A stretch of DNA of 38,232 nucleotides from an uncultured Oscillospiraceae bacterium (lineage in GTDB: Bacteria; Bacillota; Clostridia; Oscillospirales; Oscillospiraceae), in assembly GCA_900758315.1 (NCBI GenBank), contig CAAERF010000278.1, positions 1 to 38,232 on the forward strand, in the 5' to 3' direction. The position numbers and the translations under genes are program-made. The notes below the pieces were generated by a model. It was not told the origin of the DNA. It saw only the letters and a program-made list of their open reading frames with translations, and searched no databases. Below, piece by piece: positions 22,801-31,222 of the stretch (positions within the stretch are counted from its first letter, which is position 1; every line of letters begins with the position of its first letter).

Positions 22801-23988
22801 CTCGTCCACGATCTCGCCGTTCCGGAGCACCACCGCGCCGATCTCGGTGATCCGGTCCCGGACCCGGCTCAGGCCGGTGGTCTCGATGTCGAAGCAGACG
22901 ATCTCGGTGTCCAGCGGCAGGTCGCAGTCCCCGTGGACCACCACCCGGTCGTCCACATCGTTGACATAATAGCCCTCTACGCCGTAGATGACCTTGATCT
23001 TTCCACCCGCCGCGCTGGCGGCGTCGGGAAAGGACTGGGCCACACCGTGATCAGTGATGGCGATGGCCGGATGGCCCCAGGAGATGGCCCGCTTCACCGC
23101 GTCCTTGACCTCGGCGAGGGCGTCCATCTTGGAAAAGCGGGTATGTAAATGCAGCTCCACCCGCTTCTCCTCCGCCCGGTCCTTCCGGGCCGGCGGCGCC
23201 TCGGCCTCCGCGATGGCGAAGGGCGCCAGCTCCAGGTCGCCGTTGTACAGCCCCAGCTTGCCCTCCACCGTCACGTACATGCCCTTTTTGATCCCCTCCA
23301 GGATGGGCTTGGCCGCCCGGTTCTCCATAAATTTGGACACGGTCACCGAGTTGGTGTTGTCCGTCATCTGGAAACGGATCACCCAGGCGTTGCGCTTTTT
23401 CAGCTCCTTGTGGTCCACCGCGAACACCTTGCCGGAGACAGTGACCCGGCGCAGGTCCAGGCGCACTTCCCGCATGGGGATCACCTTGCTGCGGATGGAT
23501 TTTCCGTAGATCATCCCCACCACCGGCTTAGGCTCCCGGCGCTTCCGGCTCACCGGCGGCCGGTTCTGCATGGCCTTCCGCAGGGCCTCCTGCCGCAGGG
23601 CCTCGGTCCGGGCGAACACCGACTGGGCAGGCTCGGGCACCTCCTCAAAAGGCGGCGGAACCTCCTCTGGCGGAGCCTCTTCCGGCAGCGGGATCTCCTC
23701 CTCGGGACCCGCGTCGATCGGTTCCTGGGGTGCCGGCGGCGTCTCTGCGGGCTGGCAGGAGATCCGCGCCTCCCGCAGTCCGTAGGCCTGACAGATGGCC
23801 TCCTTCAGCCCCGTCATCACCTGCCCGGAAGGGACCACCGGAAACGCCACCTCCAGCTCCACCGACCGGTCGGCCTGGTGGATGGCGGCGTGGCAGATCT
23901 GGCAGCTCTGAGCCGCCCGCAGGGCGTCCCCGCTCAGCGCACACCGGTTAAACATTTGAAGCAGCGGAATACCTTGTCCATCGCTCAT
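19831..23988 (-). CDS. polC: DNA polymerase III PolC-type alpha subunit
   Basis: This 1385-residue protein has the Gram-positive PolC layout. It has an N-terminal domain, an acidic/proline-rich linker (about 80-125), an OB-fold (VTVSGKVFAVDHKELKKRNA), a PHP segment (VELHLHTRFSKMDALAEV, near 279) and a proofreading exonuclease (FDIETTGLSRVRDRITEIGA, near 364). Two CxxC pairs (CPKC, CPVC) follow, then the polymerase palm with DIDLNFSGEY and a C-terminal helix-hairpin-helix (SIPGLGEAAAESIVE). It replicates the chromosome. It is last in the pyrH-to-polC cluster apart from the Nudix gene. Confidence 0.97.
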   Translation of the reverse strand: MSDGQGIPLLQMFNRCALSGDALRAAQSCQICHAAIHQADRSVELEVAFPVVPSGQVMTGLKEAICQAYGLREARISCQPAETPPAPQEPIDAGPEEEIPLPEEAPPEEVPPPFEEVPEPAQSVFARTEALRQEALRKAMQNRPPVSRKRREPKPVVGMIYGKSIRSKVIPMREVRLDLRRVTVSGKVFAVDHKELKKRNAWVIRFQMTDNTNSVTVSKFMENRAAKPILEGIKKGMYVTVEGKLGLYNGDLELAPFAIAEAEAPPARKDRAEEKRVELHLHTRFSKMDALAEVKDAVKRAISWGHPAIAITDHGVAQSFPDAASAAGGKIKVIYGVEGYYVNDVDDRVVVHGDCDLPLDTEIVCFDIETTGLSRVRDRITEIGAVVLRNGEIVDEYNTFVNPGCPIPRNIVELTGITDSMVADAPGQEEALSRFLDWVGDRPLAAHNAEFDMGFLAEGCRRMGRPFHNASIDTLILAQNLLPDLGKYKLDIVAEHLGLPAFNHHRACDDAAVVGYMLIPFRRMLGDLKIHRISEINDAMLRLRSSVKRRQRPGHVILLAKNQTGLRNLYKLISLSHLEHFSRYPIMPKSLINANRQGLIVGSACAAGELFRAILDHKDWNELRRIAAWYDFLEIQPICNNHFLLEKGQIADEEGLRDLNRTIVKLGREMGKPVCATGDVHFLDPEQEIFRHILLNANGFADADKELPIYFKTTDEMLEEFAYLGEAECRRVVVEDPNHIAKMCDTIPPLPKGLFAPKLENSAEELERLVYEKAHRLYGDELPQIVQDRIDLELPGIIQRKYDVIYMSAQKLVADSMEHGYLVGSRGSVGSSIVAFLSGITEVNSLPPHYRCPKCRYSDFDTDIEKYGCGADLPDKYCPVCGELLDKDGFNIPFETFLGYGGTKVPDIDLNFSGEYQAKAHQHTFELFGERHVFKAGTVGTVAEQTAYGYVHKYLEERGIQVSKAEEARLAQGCTNVKRTTGQHPGGMVVIPADKEIYDFCPVQHPADDPHSDIITTHFEYHSMEDNLLKLDMLGHDDPTMIRMLQDLTGVDPQKIRLDDKDTMSIFCSSKVLGFENDPVLGPTGSCGIPEFGTAFTRGMLIDTQPKNFDTLLRLSGFSHGTDVWLGNAKDLILSGTASVTEAIGCRDDIMLYLISMGVDELRSFKFMEAVRKGVIHKGKSWPDGIVEEMQEHGIPEWYIESCRKIKYLFPKAHAVAYVTMAFRIAWFKVHRPLAFYSAYFSIRAKAVDATCMCQGMDVCRAKMEEIRAKDKISDVEDKMYTTLEMCYEFYLRGFTFGKMDLYKSAATEFLMDEAHNQLIPPFTSIPGLGEAAAESIVEQRKGREFISIEELSDACPKVSKAHIEQLKYMGALDDIPDTSQLTLF

Positions 23989-24010
23989 AGATTGCTCTCC
24001 TGAGATAACA

Positions 24011-25048
24011 TCATAGGGTTTCTATCAACGCAAACAGCTGGTCCACCAGCTGGTCCTCGGGCACCTTTTTCAGCACCTGGCCGTGGGCGAAGAGGAAGCC
24101 GAAGCCGTTCCCGCCGGCGATGCCCACGTCGGCGGCAGAGGCCTCATCGGGCCCGTTGACCACGCAGCCCATAACCGCCACGGTGATGGGTTTCTGCACG
24201 TCCTTCAGCCGCCGCTCCACCTCCTGGGCCAGCGGGATCAGGTCGATCCGGGTCCGGCCGCAGGTGGGACAGGCGATCAGGTTGGGGCCGTCCTGGCGCA
24301 GGCCCGCCGCCTGCAAAATCTGCCGGGCCACCACAATCTCCTCCACCGGGTCTGCGGTTAACGTAACCCGGAAGGTGTCTCCGATGCCCTGGGCCAGCAG
24401 GCCGCCGACGCCGATGGCGGACTTGATGGTGCCCATGGTGCGGGTGCCCGCCTCGGTGACCCCCAGGTGGAGGGGGTAGTCGCTACGCTCGCTCATCAGG
24501 CGGTAGGCCGCCATGGTGATGGGGACGCTGGAGGATTTCAGGCTGACGCAGATGTCGTCGAAGTCGAATTGGTTCAGCAGGCGGATGTGTCCAAAGGCGG
24601 ACTCCACCAGGGCCTCAGGGCAGACGGCTCCGTACTTCTCCAGCAGCGCCGGTTCCAGACTGCCGCCGTTGACCCCGATGCGGATGGGAATCCCCTTCTG
24701 GCGGCAGGCGTCCGCCACCGCCTTCACCCGGTCCTCCCCGCCGATGTTGCCCGGGTTGATGCGCACCTTGTCCGCGCCGGCGGCGATGCACTCCAGGGCC
24801 AGCTTGTAGTCGAAGTGGATGTCCACCACCAGCGGGATGTGGATCCGTTCTTTAATCGCGCCGATGGCGTGGGCCGCGGCCCGGTCGGGCACTGCCACCC
24901 GGACAATCTCACAGCCGGCGGCCTCCAGGCGCAGAATCTGCCCTACAGTTGCCTCCACGTCGTCGGTTCGTGTATTGCACATGGACTGGATGGCCACCGG
25001 TGCGCCGCCGCCCACCGGGACCCCGCCAATGTTGATTTGCTTTGTCAT
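24011..25048 (-). CDS. ispG: 4-hydroxy-3-methylbut-2-enyl diphosphate synthase
   Basis: This 345-residue protein is the two-domain bacterial form. The TIM barrel begins IGGVPVGGGAPVAIQSMCNT, and the C-terminal 4Fe-4S ligands are in IACPTCGRTRIDL and MGCVVNGPDEAS. It converts MEcPP to HMBPP in the MEP isoprenoid pathway, using electrons from ferredoxin or flavodoxin. It sits 14 bases after rseP and 22 before polC. Confidence 0.97.
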   Translation of the reverse strand: MTKQINIGGVPVGGGAPVAIQSMCNTRTDDVEATVGQILRLEAAGCEIVRVAVPDRAAAHAIGAIKERIHIPLVVDIHFDYKLALECIAAGADKVRINPGNIGGEDRVKAVADACRQKGIPIRIGVNGGSLEPALLEKYGAVCPEALVESAFGHIRLLNQFDFDDICVSLKSSSVPITMAAYRLMSERSDYPLHLGVTEAGTRTMGTIKSAIGVGGLLAQGIGDTFRVTLTADPVEEIVVARQILQAAGLRQDGPNLIACPTCGRTRIDLIPLAQEVERRLKDVQKPITVAVMGCVVNGPDEASAADVGIAGGNGFGFLFAHGQVLKKVPEDQLVDQLFALIETL

Positions 25049-25062
25049 AACAGCCTCACTCT

Positions 25063-26121
25063 CTAGCCCACTATGCGGAAAATATCCTGAAACGCCACAA
25101 AGATCATCAGCCCGATCAGCAGCACCAGCCCGCCGAAGTGGACGTATCCCTCATACTGGGCGGGGATTTTCCGCCGGCAGATCAGCCACAGCACGCCGTT
25201 GAGCACCAGGAAGAAGATCCGGCCACCGTCCAGGGCTGGGATGGGCAGCAGGTTCATCACGGCCAGGTTGATGGCGATAAAGGCGCCGAAATAGAGCAGG
25301 TTGTAGGCCGCGTCCACCGCTCCACTTGAGGACTCGGCCATCTGGCTCATGGAGTCCACGATGCCGATGGGACCGGTGAGGGAGTTGACGCCGATGGCGC
25401 CGGAGAACAGATCCTCCAGGCTCCACCAGATCAGCCGCACAAAGTCGGCGCTGGTGGCAAAGCCCAGCTTCAGATTGCTGGCAAAGGTGGACTCCGCCGT
25501 CTCAAAGTACAGGCCGTACATGGTGACGGTCTCCCCATCCACCTGGTACTCCCGGGGCGCCAGCGGCAGGTCCTCCAGCAGGACCTTTACGCCGTCCCGG
25601 CGCACCGTGATGTCATGGGTCTCCCGATTTCCCCGGGAGAGCAGCGTGGACACATCGCTGTAGATCAGGACCGCCTTGCCGTCGATGGCTACGATCTCAT
25701 CTCCCGCCTGCAGCATATCGGCGCCCGCGCAGGGAAAGCCGTCCGCAAAGCCGCTGAGGGTTGGGGTGACGTAGCCGGCGGAGGTTGCGAACAGGCACAG
25801 GATGATGATCAGCCCGATGAGGAAATTGGCCAGGGATCCGGCCACCAGGATCAGGAATTTCTTCCACCCGGCGGCCCGGGAAAAGGCCCGTGGATCGTCG
25901 CTCTCCTCGTCCTCTCCCTCCATGGAGCAGTAGCCGCCCAGAGGCAGCAGGCGCAGAGCGTACTTGGTCTCTTTTCCGTCCCGGTGCCACAGCAGCGGGC
26001 CCATACCGATGGAGAACTCCAGGACCCGGACGCCCGACAGCTTGGCGGCGAGAAAGTGGCCCAGTTCATGGATGCCGATCAGCAGGCCAAACATCAAAAT
26101 AGCGATGATAATATAGAGCAT
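25063..26121 (-). CDS. rseP: Site-2 protease RseP/RasP family
   Basis: This 352-residue intramembrane metalloprotease has zinc motif HELGHF in the first span (GLLIGIHELGHFLAAKLSGV) and the third ligand Asp in LLPIPALDGG. A single PDZ domain lies between (about residues 120-200, ADGFPCAGADMLQAGDEIVA). It cleaves anti-sigma factors or signal peptides inside the membrane. The length and position after dxr are standard for Firmicutes. Confidence 0.95.
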   Translation of the reverse strand: MLYIIIAILMFGLLIGIHELGHFLAAKLSGVRVLEFSIGMGPLLWHRDGKETKYALRLLPLGGYCSMEGEDEESDDPRAFSRAAGWKKFLILVAGSLANFLIGLIIILCLFATSAGYVTPTLSGFADGFPCAGADMLQAGDEIVAIDGKAVLIYSDVSTLLSRGNRETHDITVRRDGVKVLLEDLPLAPREYQVDGETVTMYGLYFETAESTFASNLKLGFATSADFVRLIWWSLEDLFSGAIGVNSLTGPIGIVDSMSQMAESSSGAVDAAYNLLYFGAFIAINLAVMNLLPIPALDGGRIFFLVLNGVLWLICRRKIPAQYEGYVHFGGLVLLIGLMIFVAFQDIFRIVG

Positions 26122-26156
26122 GATACCTCACAATCCGCGTTTCAGGTGAATGCTTC

Positions 26157-27302
26157 TCACTTCACAGCGGCCAGCACCGCTTCCCGTGCGGCCCGATCCG
26201 CCGCCTGGATCTCCTCCAGGGTGCCGGCCGGACCCTGTGGCACGGTCTCCAGGGCCTGCCCCACCAGGGCCGCGATGTCCAGAAAACCGATGCGGTCCTG
26301 GAGGAACAGTCCCACCGCCGCCTCATTGGCGCCGTTGAGCACCACACAGCTGGTGCCCGGCCGGGCCGCGGCCTCCAGCGCCAGCTTCAGGCAGGGAAAG
26401 GCCTCCGGGTCCGGCGCTTCAAAGGTCAGCGGCGGGCAGGAAAACAGATCCAGCGCTCCGGCCACCGCCTGAGTGCGGCCGGGATAGGTCAGGGCGTACT
26501 GGATGGGCAGGCGCATATCCGGCACGCCCAGCTGGGCCAGCACCGCATTGTCACAGTATTCCACCAGGGAGTGAATGATGCTCTGCCGGTGGACGGCGAT
26601 GGCGATTTTTTCCGGCGGGAGCCGGTACAGCCGCATGGCCTCGATAAACTCCAGGCCCTTGTTCATCAGGGTGGCCGAGTCCACGGTGATCTTGGCACCC
26701 ATGGACCAGTTGGGGTGCCTGAGGGCGTCCTGACGGGTGACCCCGGCCAGCTGTTCCCGGCTCCACCCGAAGAAGGGTCCGCCGGATGCGGTCAGGATCA
26801 GCCGTTTGACCTCGCCGCGGTCCCGGTTGCCCTGCAGGCACTGGAAGATGGCGGAGTGCTCACTGTCTACCGGGATGATCTCGGCGCCGCAGGTCTCGGC
26901 CCGGTTCATCACCAGCTCACCGGCGCACACCAGCGTCTCCTTATTGGCCAGGGCGATCCGCTTTTTCTCCTCAATGGCCGCCAGCGTGGGCTCCAGGCCG
27001 ATCATTCCCACCACCGCCGTCAGCACTGTATCCGCCTCAGGCAGGGTGGCGGCCTCCAGCAGGCCCTCCATGCCGCCGGCCACCCGGGTATCGGTGTCCG
27101 CCACCCGGACCTTCAAGTCTGCGGCGGCATCCGGGTCATAGCAGACCGCCAGCCGGGGCCGGAACTGGCGCACCTGCTCCTCCAGCAGGGCGACACTGCG
27201 GTTTGCAGTCACCGCGGCCACAGACATTTGGCAGGCGGCAATCACGTCCAGCGATTGCCGCCCAATGGAGCCTGTGGAGCCCAGCAAAGAAATGGTTCTC
27301 AT
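26157..27302 (-). CDS. dxr: 1-deoxy-D-xylulose 5-phosphate reductoisomerase
   Basis: This 381-residue enzyme has an N-terminal NADPH site (ISLLGSTGSIGRQSLDVI) and metal/substrate motifs VDSEHSAIFQCLQG, ASGGPFFGW and MGAKITVDSATLMNKGLEFI. It commits to the MEP pathway that supplies isoprenoids, including undecaprenyl phosphate made by uppS in the same cluster. It is 35 bases upstream of rseP. Confidence 0.97.
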   Translation of the reverse strand: MRTISLLGSTGSIGRQSLDVIAACQMSVAAVTANRSVALLEEQVRQFRPRLAVCYDPDAAADLKVRVADTDTRVAGGMEGLLEAATLPEADTVLTAVVGMIGLEPTLAAIEEKKRIALANKETLVCAGELVMNRAETCGAEIIPVDSEHSAIFQCLQGNRDRGEVKRLILTASGGPFFGWSREQLAGVTRQDALRHPNWSMGAKITVDSATLMNKGLEFIEAMRLYRLPPEKIAIAVHRQSIIHSLVEYCDNAVLAQLGVPDMRLPIQYALTYPGRTQAVAGALDLFSCPPLTFEAPDPEAFPCLKLALEAAARPGTSCVVLNGANEAAVGLFLQDRIGFLDIAALVGQALETVPQGPAGTLEEIQAADRAAREAVLAAVK

Positions 27303-27321
27303 AGGGTCCTCCTATCTGAAA

Positions 27322-28143
27322 TCAGGCGCTGTATTGGAAAAACGGGATGATGTTCATGAGCAGGTAGGTCAGCGGTGCGCAGAAGATCACGCTGTCAAAG
27401 CGGTCCAGCACGCCGCCGTGCTCGCGGAACAGGTGGCCGTAATCCTTCAGGCCGTACTCCCGCTTGATGTAGCTGAAAGACAGGTCGCCCATCTGGGAGA
27501 CCAGGCTGCCCAGCAGGCCGTACAGGATCAGCATCCCGTAGTGGGGCTGCATGTCAAAGGCCAGCTGCACCACGATGCCGTACACGGCGCAGCACAGGGC
27601 CGCGCCCAGAAATCCGCCCACACTGCCCTCCACCGTTTTCTTGGGCGAGAGGTGCGGGGCCAGCTTGTGCTTGCCCAGGGCCATCCCCACGAACAAGGCA
27701 AAGGCGTCGCTGGTAAAGGCGGACACGAAGGGCAGCAGCAGGTAGAACTTGGCGTGCTCTGCGTCGGCCATCAGCACAAAGACGGACAGCATCATGGGAA
27801 TCAGGACGGCGGCGAATACGCACAGAGCGATCTCCTCCGCCTTCATACGCTGTTTGCTGGCGATGGCCTCGCCAAACAGCAGCAGCATCAGCAGGAACAG
27901 TCCGCCCACGGCCCCGATGGTCGGGCAGCCGGAGTAGTACCAGAACGGGACCAGAACCGCGAACACAGCGGAATATAATATGGTGCGCCGGTTCTTCACC
28001 GCGCCGGTGGAGCCCAGCAGCTCATAGGCGCCGATCCCGCACAGGGCGCCGAAGGCCACCGGCAGGCAGATGGGCGGGCAGAGCAGCAGGATCACAATCA
28101 GCAGGGGTACCCCTACGATGGCAACAAGTATTCGTCCAAGCAT
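27322..28143 (-). CDS. cdsA: Phosphatidate cytidylyltransferase
   Basis: This 273-residue integral membrane protein has many hydrophobic spans and the C-terminal signature SYIKREYGLKDYGHLFREHG followed by GVLDRFDS. It makes CDP-diacylglycerol for phospholipids. It lies six bases after uppS and 19 before dxr. Confidence 0.95.
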   Translation of the reverse strand: MLGRILVAIVGVPLLIVILLLCPPICLPVAFGALCGIGAYELLGSTGAVKNRRTILYSAVFAVLVPFWYYSGCPTIGAVGGLFLLMLLLFGEAIASKQRMKAEEIALCVFAAVLIPMMLSVFVLMADAEHAKFYLLLPFVSAFTSDAFALFVGMALGKHKLAPHLSPKKTVEGSVGGFLGAALCCAVYGIVVQLAFDMQPHYGMLILYGLLGSLVSQMGDLSFSYIKREYGLKDYGHLFREHGGVLDRFDSVIFCAPLTYLLMNIIPFFQYSA

Positions 28144-28149
28144 TTCCTT

Positions 28150-28902
28150 TCAGACACCTCCAAAGCGCCGCGAACGCCCCTGGAAGGAGGCAATCGCCTT
28201 CAACAGCTCACTGGGCGAAAAATCCGGCCAGAGTACGTCGGTAAAATAGTATTCGGAATAGGCGGACTGCCACAGGAGAAAGTTGGAGGTCCGGATCTCA
28301 CCGCTGGGACGGATGATCAGTTCCGGGTCCGGGATCCCGCCGGAGTACAGGTAGCCGGCAAACTGGGCCTCGTCCAGCTCCTCCGCCCGGCACTTCCCCG
28401 CCGTACAGTCAGCGGCCCAGGCCCGTGCGGCCCGGACAATCTCGTCCCTGCCGCCGTAGTTCAGGCAGACATTCGCCTGAAAGCCCTCGTAGCCCTTTGA
28501 TATCTCCCGGGTCCGCTGGCACAGGTCCCGCAGCTCCGGATCCAGTGCGGTCAGGTCGCCAAAAAACTCCAGCTTGATCTGATCCCGGGCCATCTCCTCA
28601 ATGGCCTCCTGCAAATACTTGCGCAGCAGGCCCATAATGGCGCCCACTTCCTCCTGAGGCCGTTTCCAGTTCTCGGTGGAAAAGGCGTACACCGTCAGGT
28701 AGCGCAGACCCAGCTCCCGGGCGAAGGTGGCGATGTTCCGAAAGGTCTCCGCACCCGCCGCATGGCCCGCCGTACGGGGCAGTCCCCGCTGTTTGGCCCA
28801 GCGTCCGTTGCCGTCCATGATGATGGCCACGTGGGCCGGCAGACGGTTGCGATCCACCTGAGGCTCCTGCCTTTTCTTCTTACGAAAAAACGTCATTTCC
28901 AT
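28150..28902 (-). CDS. uppS: Undecaprenyl diphosphate synthase
   Basis: This 250-residue cis-prenyltransferase has the catalytic Asp in HVAIIMDGNGRWAKQRGLPR and the diphosphate-binding region IIRPSGEIRTSNFLLWQSAY near the C-terminus, where the more common form is RTSGE. It makes the lipid carrier for cell-wall synthesis. No ribosome binding site precedes the ATG. Instead the ATG overlaps the stop of a 12-codon open frame (TAATG), so translation is probably coupled to it. Confidence 0.95.
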   Translation of the reverse strand: MEMTFFRKKKRQEPQVDRNRLPAHVAIIMDGNGRWAKQRGLPRTAGHAAGAETFRNIATFARELGLRYLTVYAFSTENWKRPQEEVGAIMGLLRKYLQEAIEEMARDQIKLEFFGDLTALDPELRDLCQRTREISKGYEGFQANVCLNYGGRDEIVRAARAWAADCTAGKCRAEELDEAQFAGYLYSGGIPDPELIIRPSGEIRTSNFLLWQSAYSEYYFTDVLWPDFSPSELLKAIASFQGRSRRFGGV

Positions 28903-28940
28903 TATAACGGCAAAACGGGATTTTCATCCCGTTTTGTCAC
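28902..28940 (-). CDS. 12-residue leader peptide coupled to uppS
   Basis: A GTG-started frame (MTKRDENPVLPL when initiated) has GGAGG six bases upstream and stops at TAA overlapping the uppS ATG as TAATG. Most of the frame lies in a hairpin, AAAACGGGAT-GAAA-ATCCCGTTTT (28912-28935). Its only evident job is to bring ribosomes to uppS, which has no ribosome binding site of its own. The frame is real in sequence; translation is an inference. Confidence 0.5.
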   Translation of the reverse strand: MTKRDENPVLPL

Positions 28941-28990
28941 GCTTCCTCCAGTTTTTTGAAATTGAACCTACACAGCGTCAGACCGCTGTC

Positions 28991-29545
28991 TTACACGCTC
29001 ATCAGTTCCTTTTCCTTCTCTGCGGTCAGGGCGTCAATGTCCTTGCAGCGCTTGTCCGTCAGATTCTGGAGCTCCTTTTCATAATCCTTGGCCTCGTCCT
29101 CGGTGATCTCGGACTTCTTCTTCATGGCCTTGACCTTGTCCATGGCATCCCGACGGATGTTGCGGATGGCGACCTTGCCGTTTTCCCCGTACTTCTTCAC
29201 CTGCTTGGTCAGCTCTTTCCGGCGCTCCTCGGTGAGCTGCGGGAAGTTCAGCCGGATCAGGCGGCCGTCGTTCTGGGGATTGATGCCCAGGTCAGAGGTG
29301 TTGATCGCCTTTTCGATGGCCTTGAGCAGGGACTGATCCCAGGGCTGAATGGTCAGCTGACGGGGATCGGGAGAGGCGATGGTGGCAACCTGATTCAGCG
29401 GAGTGGGGGTGCCGTAGTATTCCACGCTGATCCGGTCCAGAACCTGGGCGTTGGCGCGGCCGGCGCGGACCGCTGCGAAGTCGTCCTGGACAGAGGCCAG
29501 CGTTTTCTGCATACGGGCATCGGTTTCATTGATCAGTTCTTTCAT
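28991..29545 (-). CDS. frr: Ribosome recycling factor
   Basis: This 184-residue protein is the normal length. Typical segments are VRAGRANAQVLDRISVEYYG, TPTPLNQVATIASPDPRQL, and INTSDLGINPQNDGRLIRLN. With EF-G it splits post-termination ribosomes. It follows pyrH by 12 bases in the operon. Confidence 0.98.
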   Translation of the reverse strand: MKELINETDARMQKTLASVQDDFAAVRAGRANAQVLDRISVEYYGTPTPLNQVATIASPDPRQLTIQPWDQSLLKAIEKAINTSDLGINPQNDGRLIRLNFPQLTEERRKELTKQVKKYGENGKVAIRNIRRDAMDKVKAMKKKSEITEDEAKDYEKELQNLTDKRCKDIDALTAEKEKELMSV

Positions 29546-29557
29546 CGTATTTCCTCC

Positions 29558-30271
29558 TTAGTGCACAATCGTGCCGATGGTTTCCCCCATCACGGCACGT
29601 ACAATGTTTTTGGGATCCTTCAACGCAAACAGCAGAACCGGGATATGGCCCTCCATGGCCAGGGAGGTCGCTGTAAAGTCCATCACTTCCAGGTGCTTGG
29701 CCAGGACGTCGTCATAGCAAATCTCGTCAAAGCGCACCGCACTGGCGTCCTTGACCGGGTCCGCACTGTACACGCCGTCCACGTTCTTGGCCAGCAGGAT
29801 CACGTCCGCCTCAATCTCGGCGGCCCGCAGCACCGCGCCGGTGTCAGTGGAGAAGAAGGGGTTGCCGGTACCGCAGCCGAAGATGACCACCCGGCCCTTT
29901 TCCAGATGGCGCACGGCTCTGGCCCGGATGTAGGGCTCGGCGATGGGCTTCATCTCAATGGCGGTCTGGACGCGGACGTCCACGCCCTTGCGCTCCAGCA
30001 CATCGGCCACCGCCAGCGCATTGATGGTAGTGGCCAGCATGCCCATGTGGTCCGCGCGCACCCGGACCATATCGTCGCCGCCGTCCTTCTTGCCCCGCCA
30101 GAAGTTGCCGCCGCCGACGACTACGCCGACCTGTACGCCCAGCTCGGTGCACTCCTTGATGGCGTCCGCCACCTGGTTGATCACCGTGAAGTCCAGCCCG
30201 CGCTTGGCGTCGCCGGCCAGGGCCTCGCCGCTGATCTTCAGCAGGACACGTTTATATTTAGGGGTCTCCAT
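29558..30271 (-). CDS. pyrH: UMP kinase
   Basis: This 237-residue amino-acid-kinase-fold enzyme has the phosphate-binding [12 protein letters not shown] near the start, and [12 protein letters not shown] and [14 protein letters not shown] further in. It makes UDP for RNA, DNA and sugar-nucleotide pools. It is the first gene of the leftward pyrH-to-polC cluster. Confidence 0.97.
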   Translation of the reverse strand: METPKYKRVLLKISGEALAGDAKRGLDFTVINQVADAIKECTELGVQVGVVVGGGNFWRGKKDGGDDMVRVRADHMGMLATTINALAVADVLERKGVDVRVQTAIEMKPIAEPYIRARAVRHLEKGRVVIFGCGTGNPFFSTDTGAVLRAAEIEADVILLAKNVDGVYSADPVKDASAVRFDEICYDDVLAKHLEVMDFTATSLAMEGHIPVLLFALKDPKNIVRAVMGETIGTIVH

Positions 30272-30344
30272 ATTCAGACCAACTCCTTTTTCAGGTTTCA
30301 GGATACCGGTAAAAGTATCGAAAAAAGGTTAAATTACTCCATAT

Positions 30345-30373
30345 ATTTTAATCTATTTTTCCCTTTTTGGAAA
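30345..30373 (-). promoter_or_regulatory. Weak candidate promoter of pyrH
   Basis: On the reverse strand TTTCCA (30368-30373) and TAAAAT (30345-30350) are 17 bases apart in an AT-rich spacer region. The -35 is poor. Confidence 0.35.
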
Positions 30374-30443
30374 GAGGTTCCGGCGATTTTTTTTGCACTT
30401 CTGCGTTTCTCTCCGTTTTCATCATAATTTAACGATATTTTTA

Positions 30444-30471
30444 TTGTATTTGCGACTCTTTGCGCTATAAT
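30444..30471 (+). promoter_or_regulatory. Promoter of the amidase gene
   Basis: TTGTAT (30444-30449) and TATAAT (30466-30471) are separated by 16 bases, about 40 bases before the start codon. Confidence 0.6.
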
Positions 30472-30513
30472 CGGCTTTGAGAATTATTCCCTCCGGAGAA
30501 AGGAGTCCCCTCT

Positions 30514-31167
30514 ATGCCCGCTGCCACAGCACCCGCGCCCGCCCGCAGACCCAAACCCAAAAGACGTATCCGCCGGATTCTGCTTCTGATCCTGCTGGTG
30601 ATCCTGGCGATTTTCGCCCTCCGCTCCCGCTTCTGGCACCGCCAGGTCTCCCTGACCACCCTGGATGTGGACTGGGTCACGGTGGACCTGCTGCCGGTGA
30701 ACCAGTACTCCCGGCCCGGCATCCCGCTGAAACAGGTCAACGGCGTCGTGGTCCACTACACCGGCAACCCCAACACCACTGCCGAGCAGACCAGGAGCTA
30801 CTTCAACAATCTGGCCACCACCGGTGAGACCTACGCCAGCAGCCACTTTATCATCGGCATGGACGGCACCATTATACAGTGCGTCCCCCTGGACGAGGAG
30901 TCCTACTGCTCCAACTCCCGCAACGCGGACACCATCGCCATCGAGTGCTGCCACCCGGACAGCTCCGGCCAGTTCACCGACGAGACCTACAACGCCCTGG
31001 TCAAGCTGGTGCGTTACCTGACCGACACCTACGGGCTGAACGCGGACGACGTCATCCGCCACTACGACGTCACCGGCAAGCTGTGTCCCTACTACTACGC
31101 CACCAACGAGGACGCCTGGCAGGCTTTCAAGGAGGACGTCTTCCCCAACCGCTGGTCCCTCTTCTGA
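30514..31167 (+). CDS. Membrane-anchored N-acetylmuramoyl-L-alanine amidase
   Basis: This 217-residue protein has a basic N-terminus and one hydrophobic span (about residues 21-36), leaving an extracytoplasmic Amidase_2 domain. Zinc ligands are His81 (VVVHYTGN), His183 and Cys191 (IRHYDVTGKLCP); the substrate region SSHFIIGMDGTIIQCVPLDE is kept. It cleaves the bond between MurNAc and the stem peptide. AGAAAGGAG precedes the ATG. No cell-wall-binding repeats are present. Confidence 0.92.
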   Translation: MPAATAPAPARRPKPKRRIRRILLLILLVILAIFALRSRFWHRQVSLTTLDVDWVTVDLLPVNQYSRPGIPLKQVNGVVVHYTGNPNTTAEQTRSYFNNLATTGETYASSHFIIGMDGTIIQCVPLDEESYCSNSRNADTIAIECCHPDSSGQFTDETYNALVKLVRYLTDTYGLNADDVIRHYDVTGKLCPYYYATNEDAWQAFKEDVFPNRWSLF

Positions 31168-31183
31168 CCCGTTTTCTTCCTTG

Positions 31184-31222
31184 AAAAAAGAGTGTGCTTT
31201 TCCACAAAGCACACTCTTTTTT
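31184..31222. terminator. Bidirectional terminator
   Basis: AAAAAAGAGTGTGCTTT pairs perfectly with AAAGCACACTCTTTTTT around TCCAC. The A- and T-runs make it act for both the amidase and the convergent L,D-transpeptidase gene. Confidence 0.92.

Noticed and set aside
19447..23148. A very long open frame (over 1200 codons) antisense to polC
   Set aside because: The antisense of GC-rich genes with strong third-position bias is often stop-free; the product is Val/His/Gly/Gln-rich with no known domain, while polC on the other strand is unmistakable.
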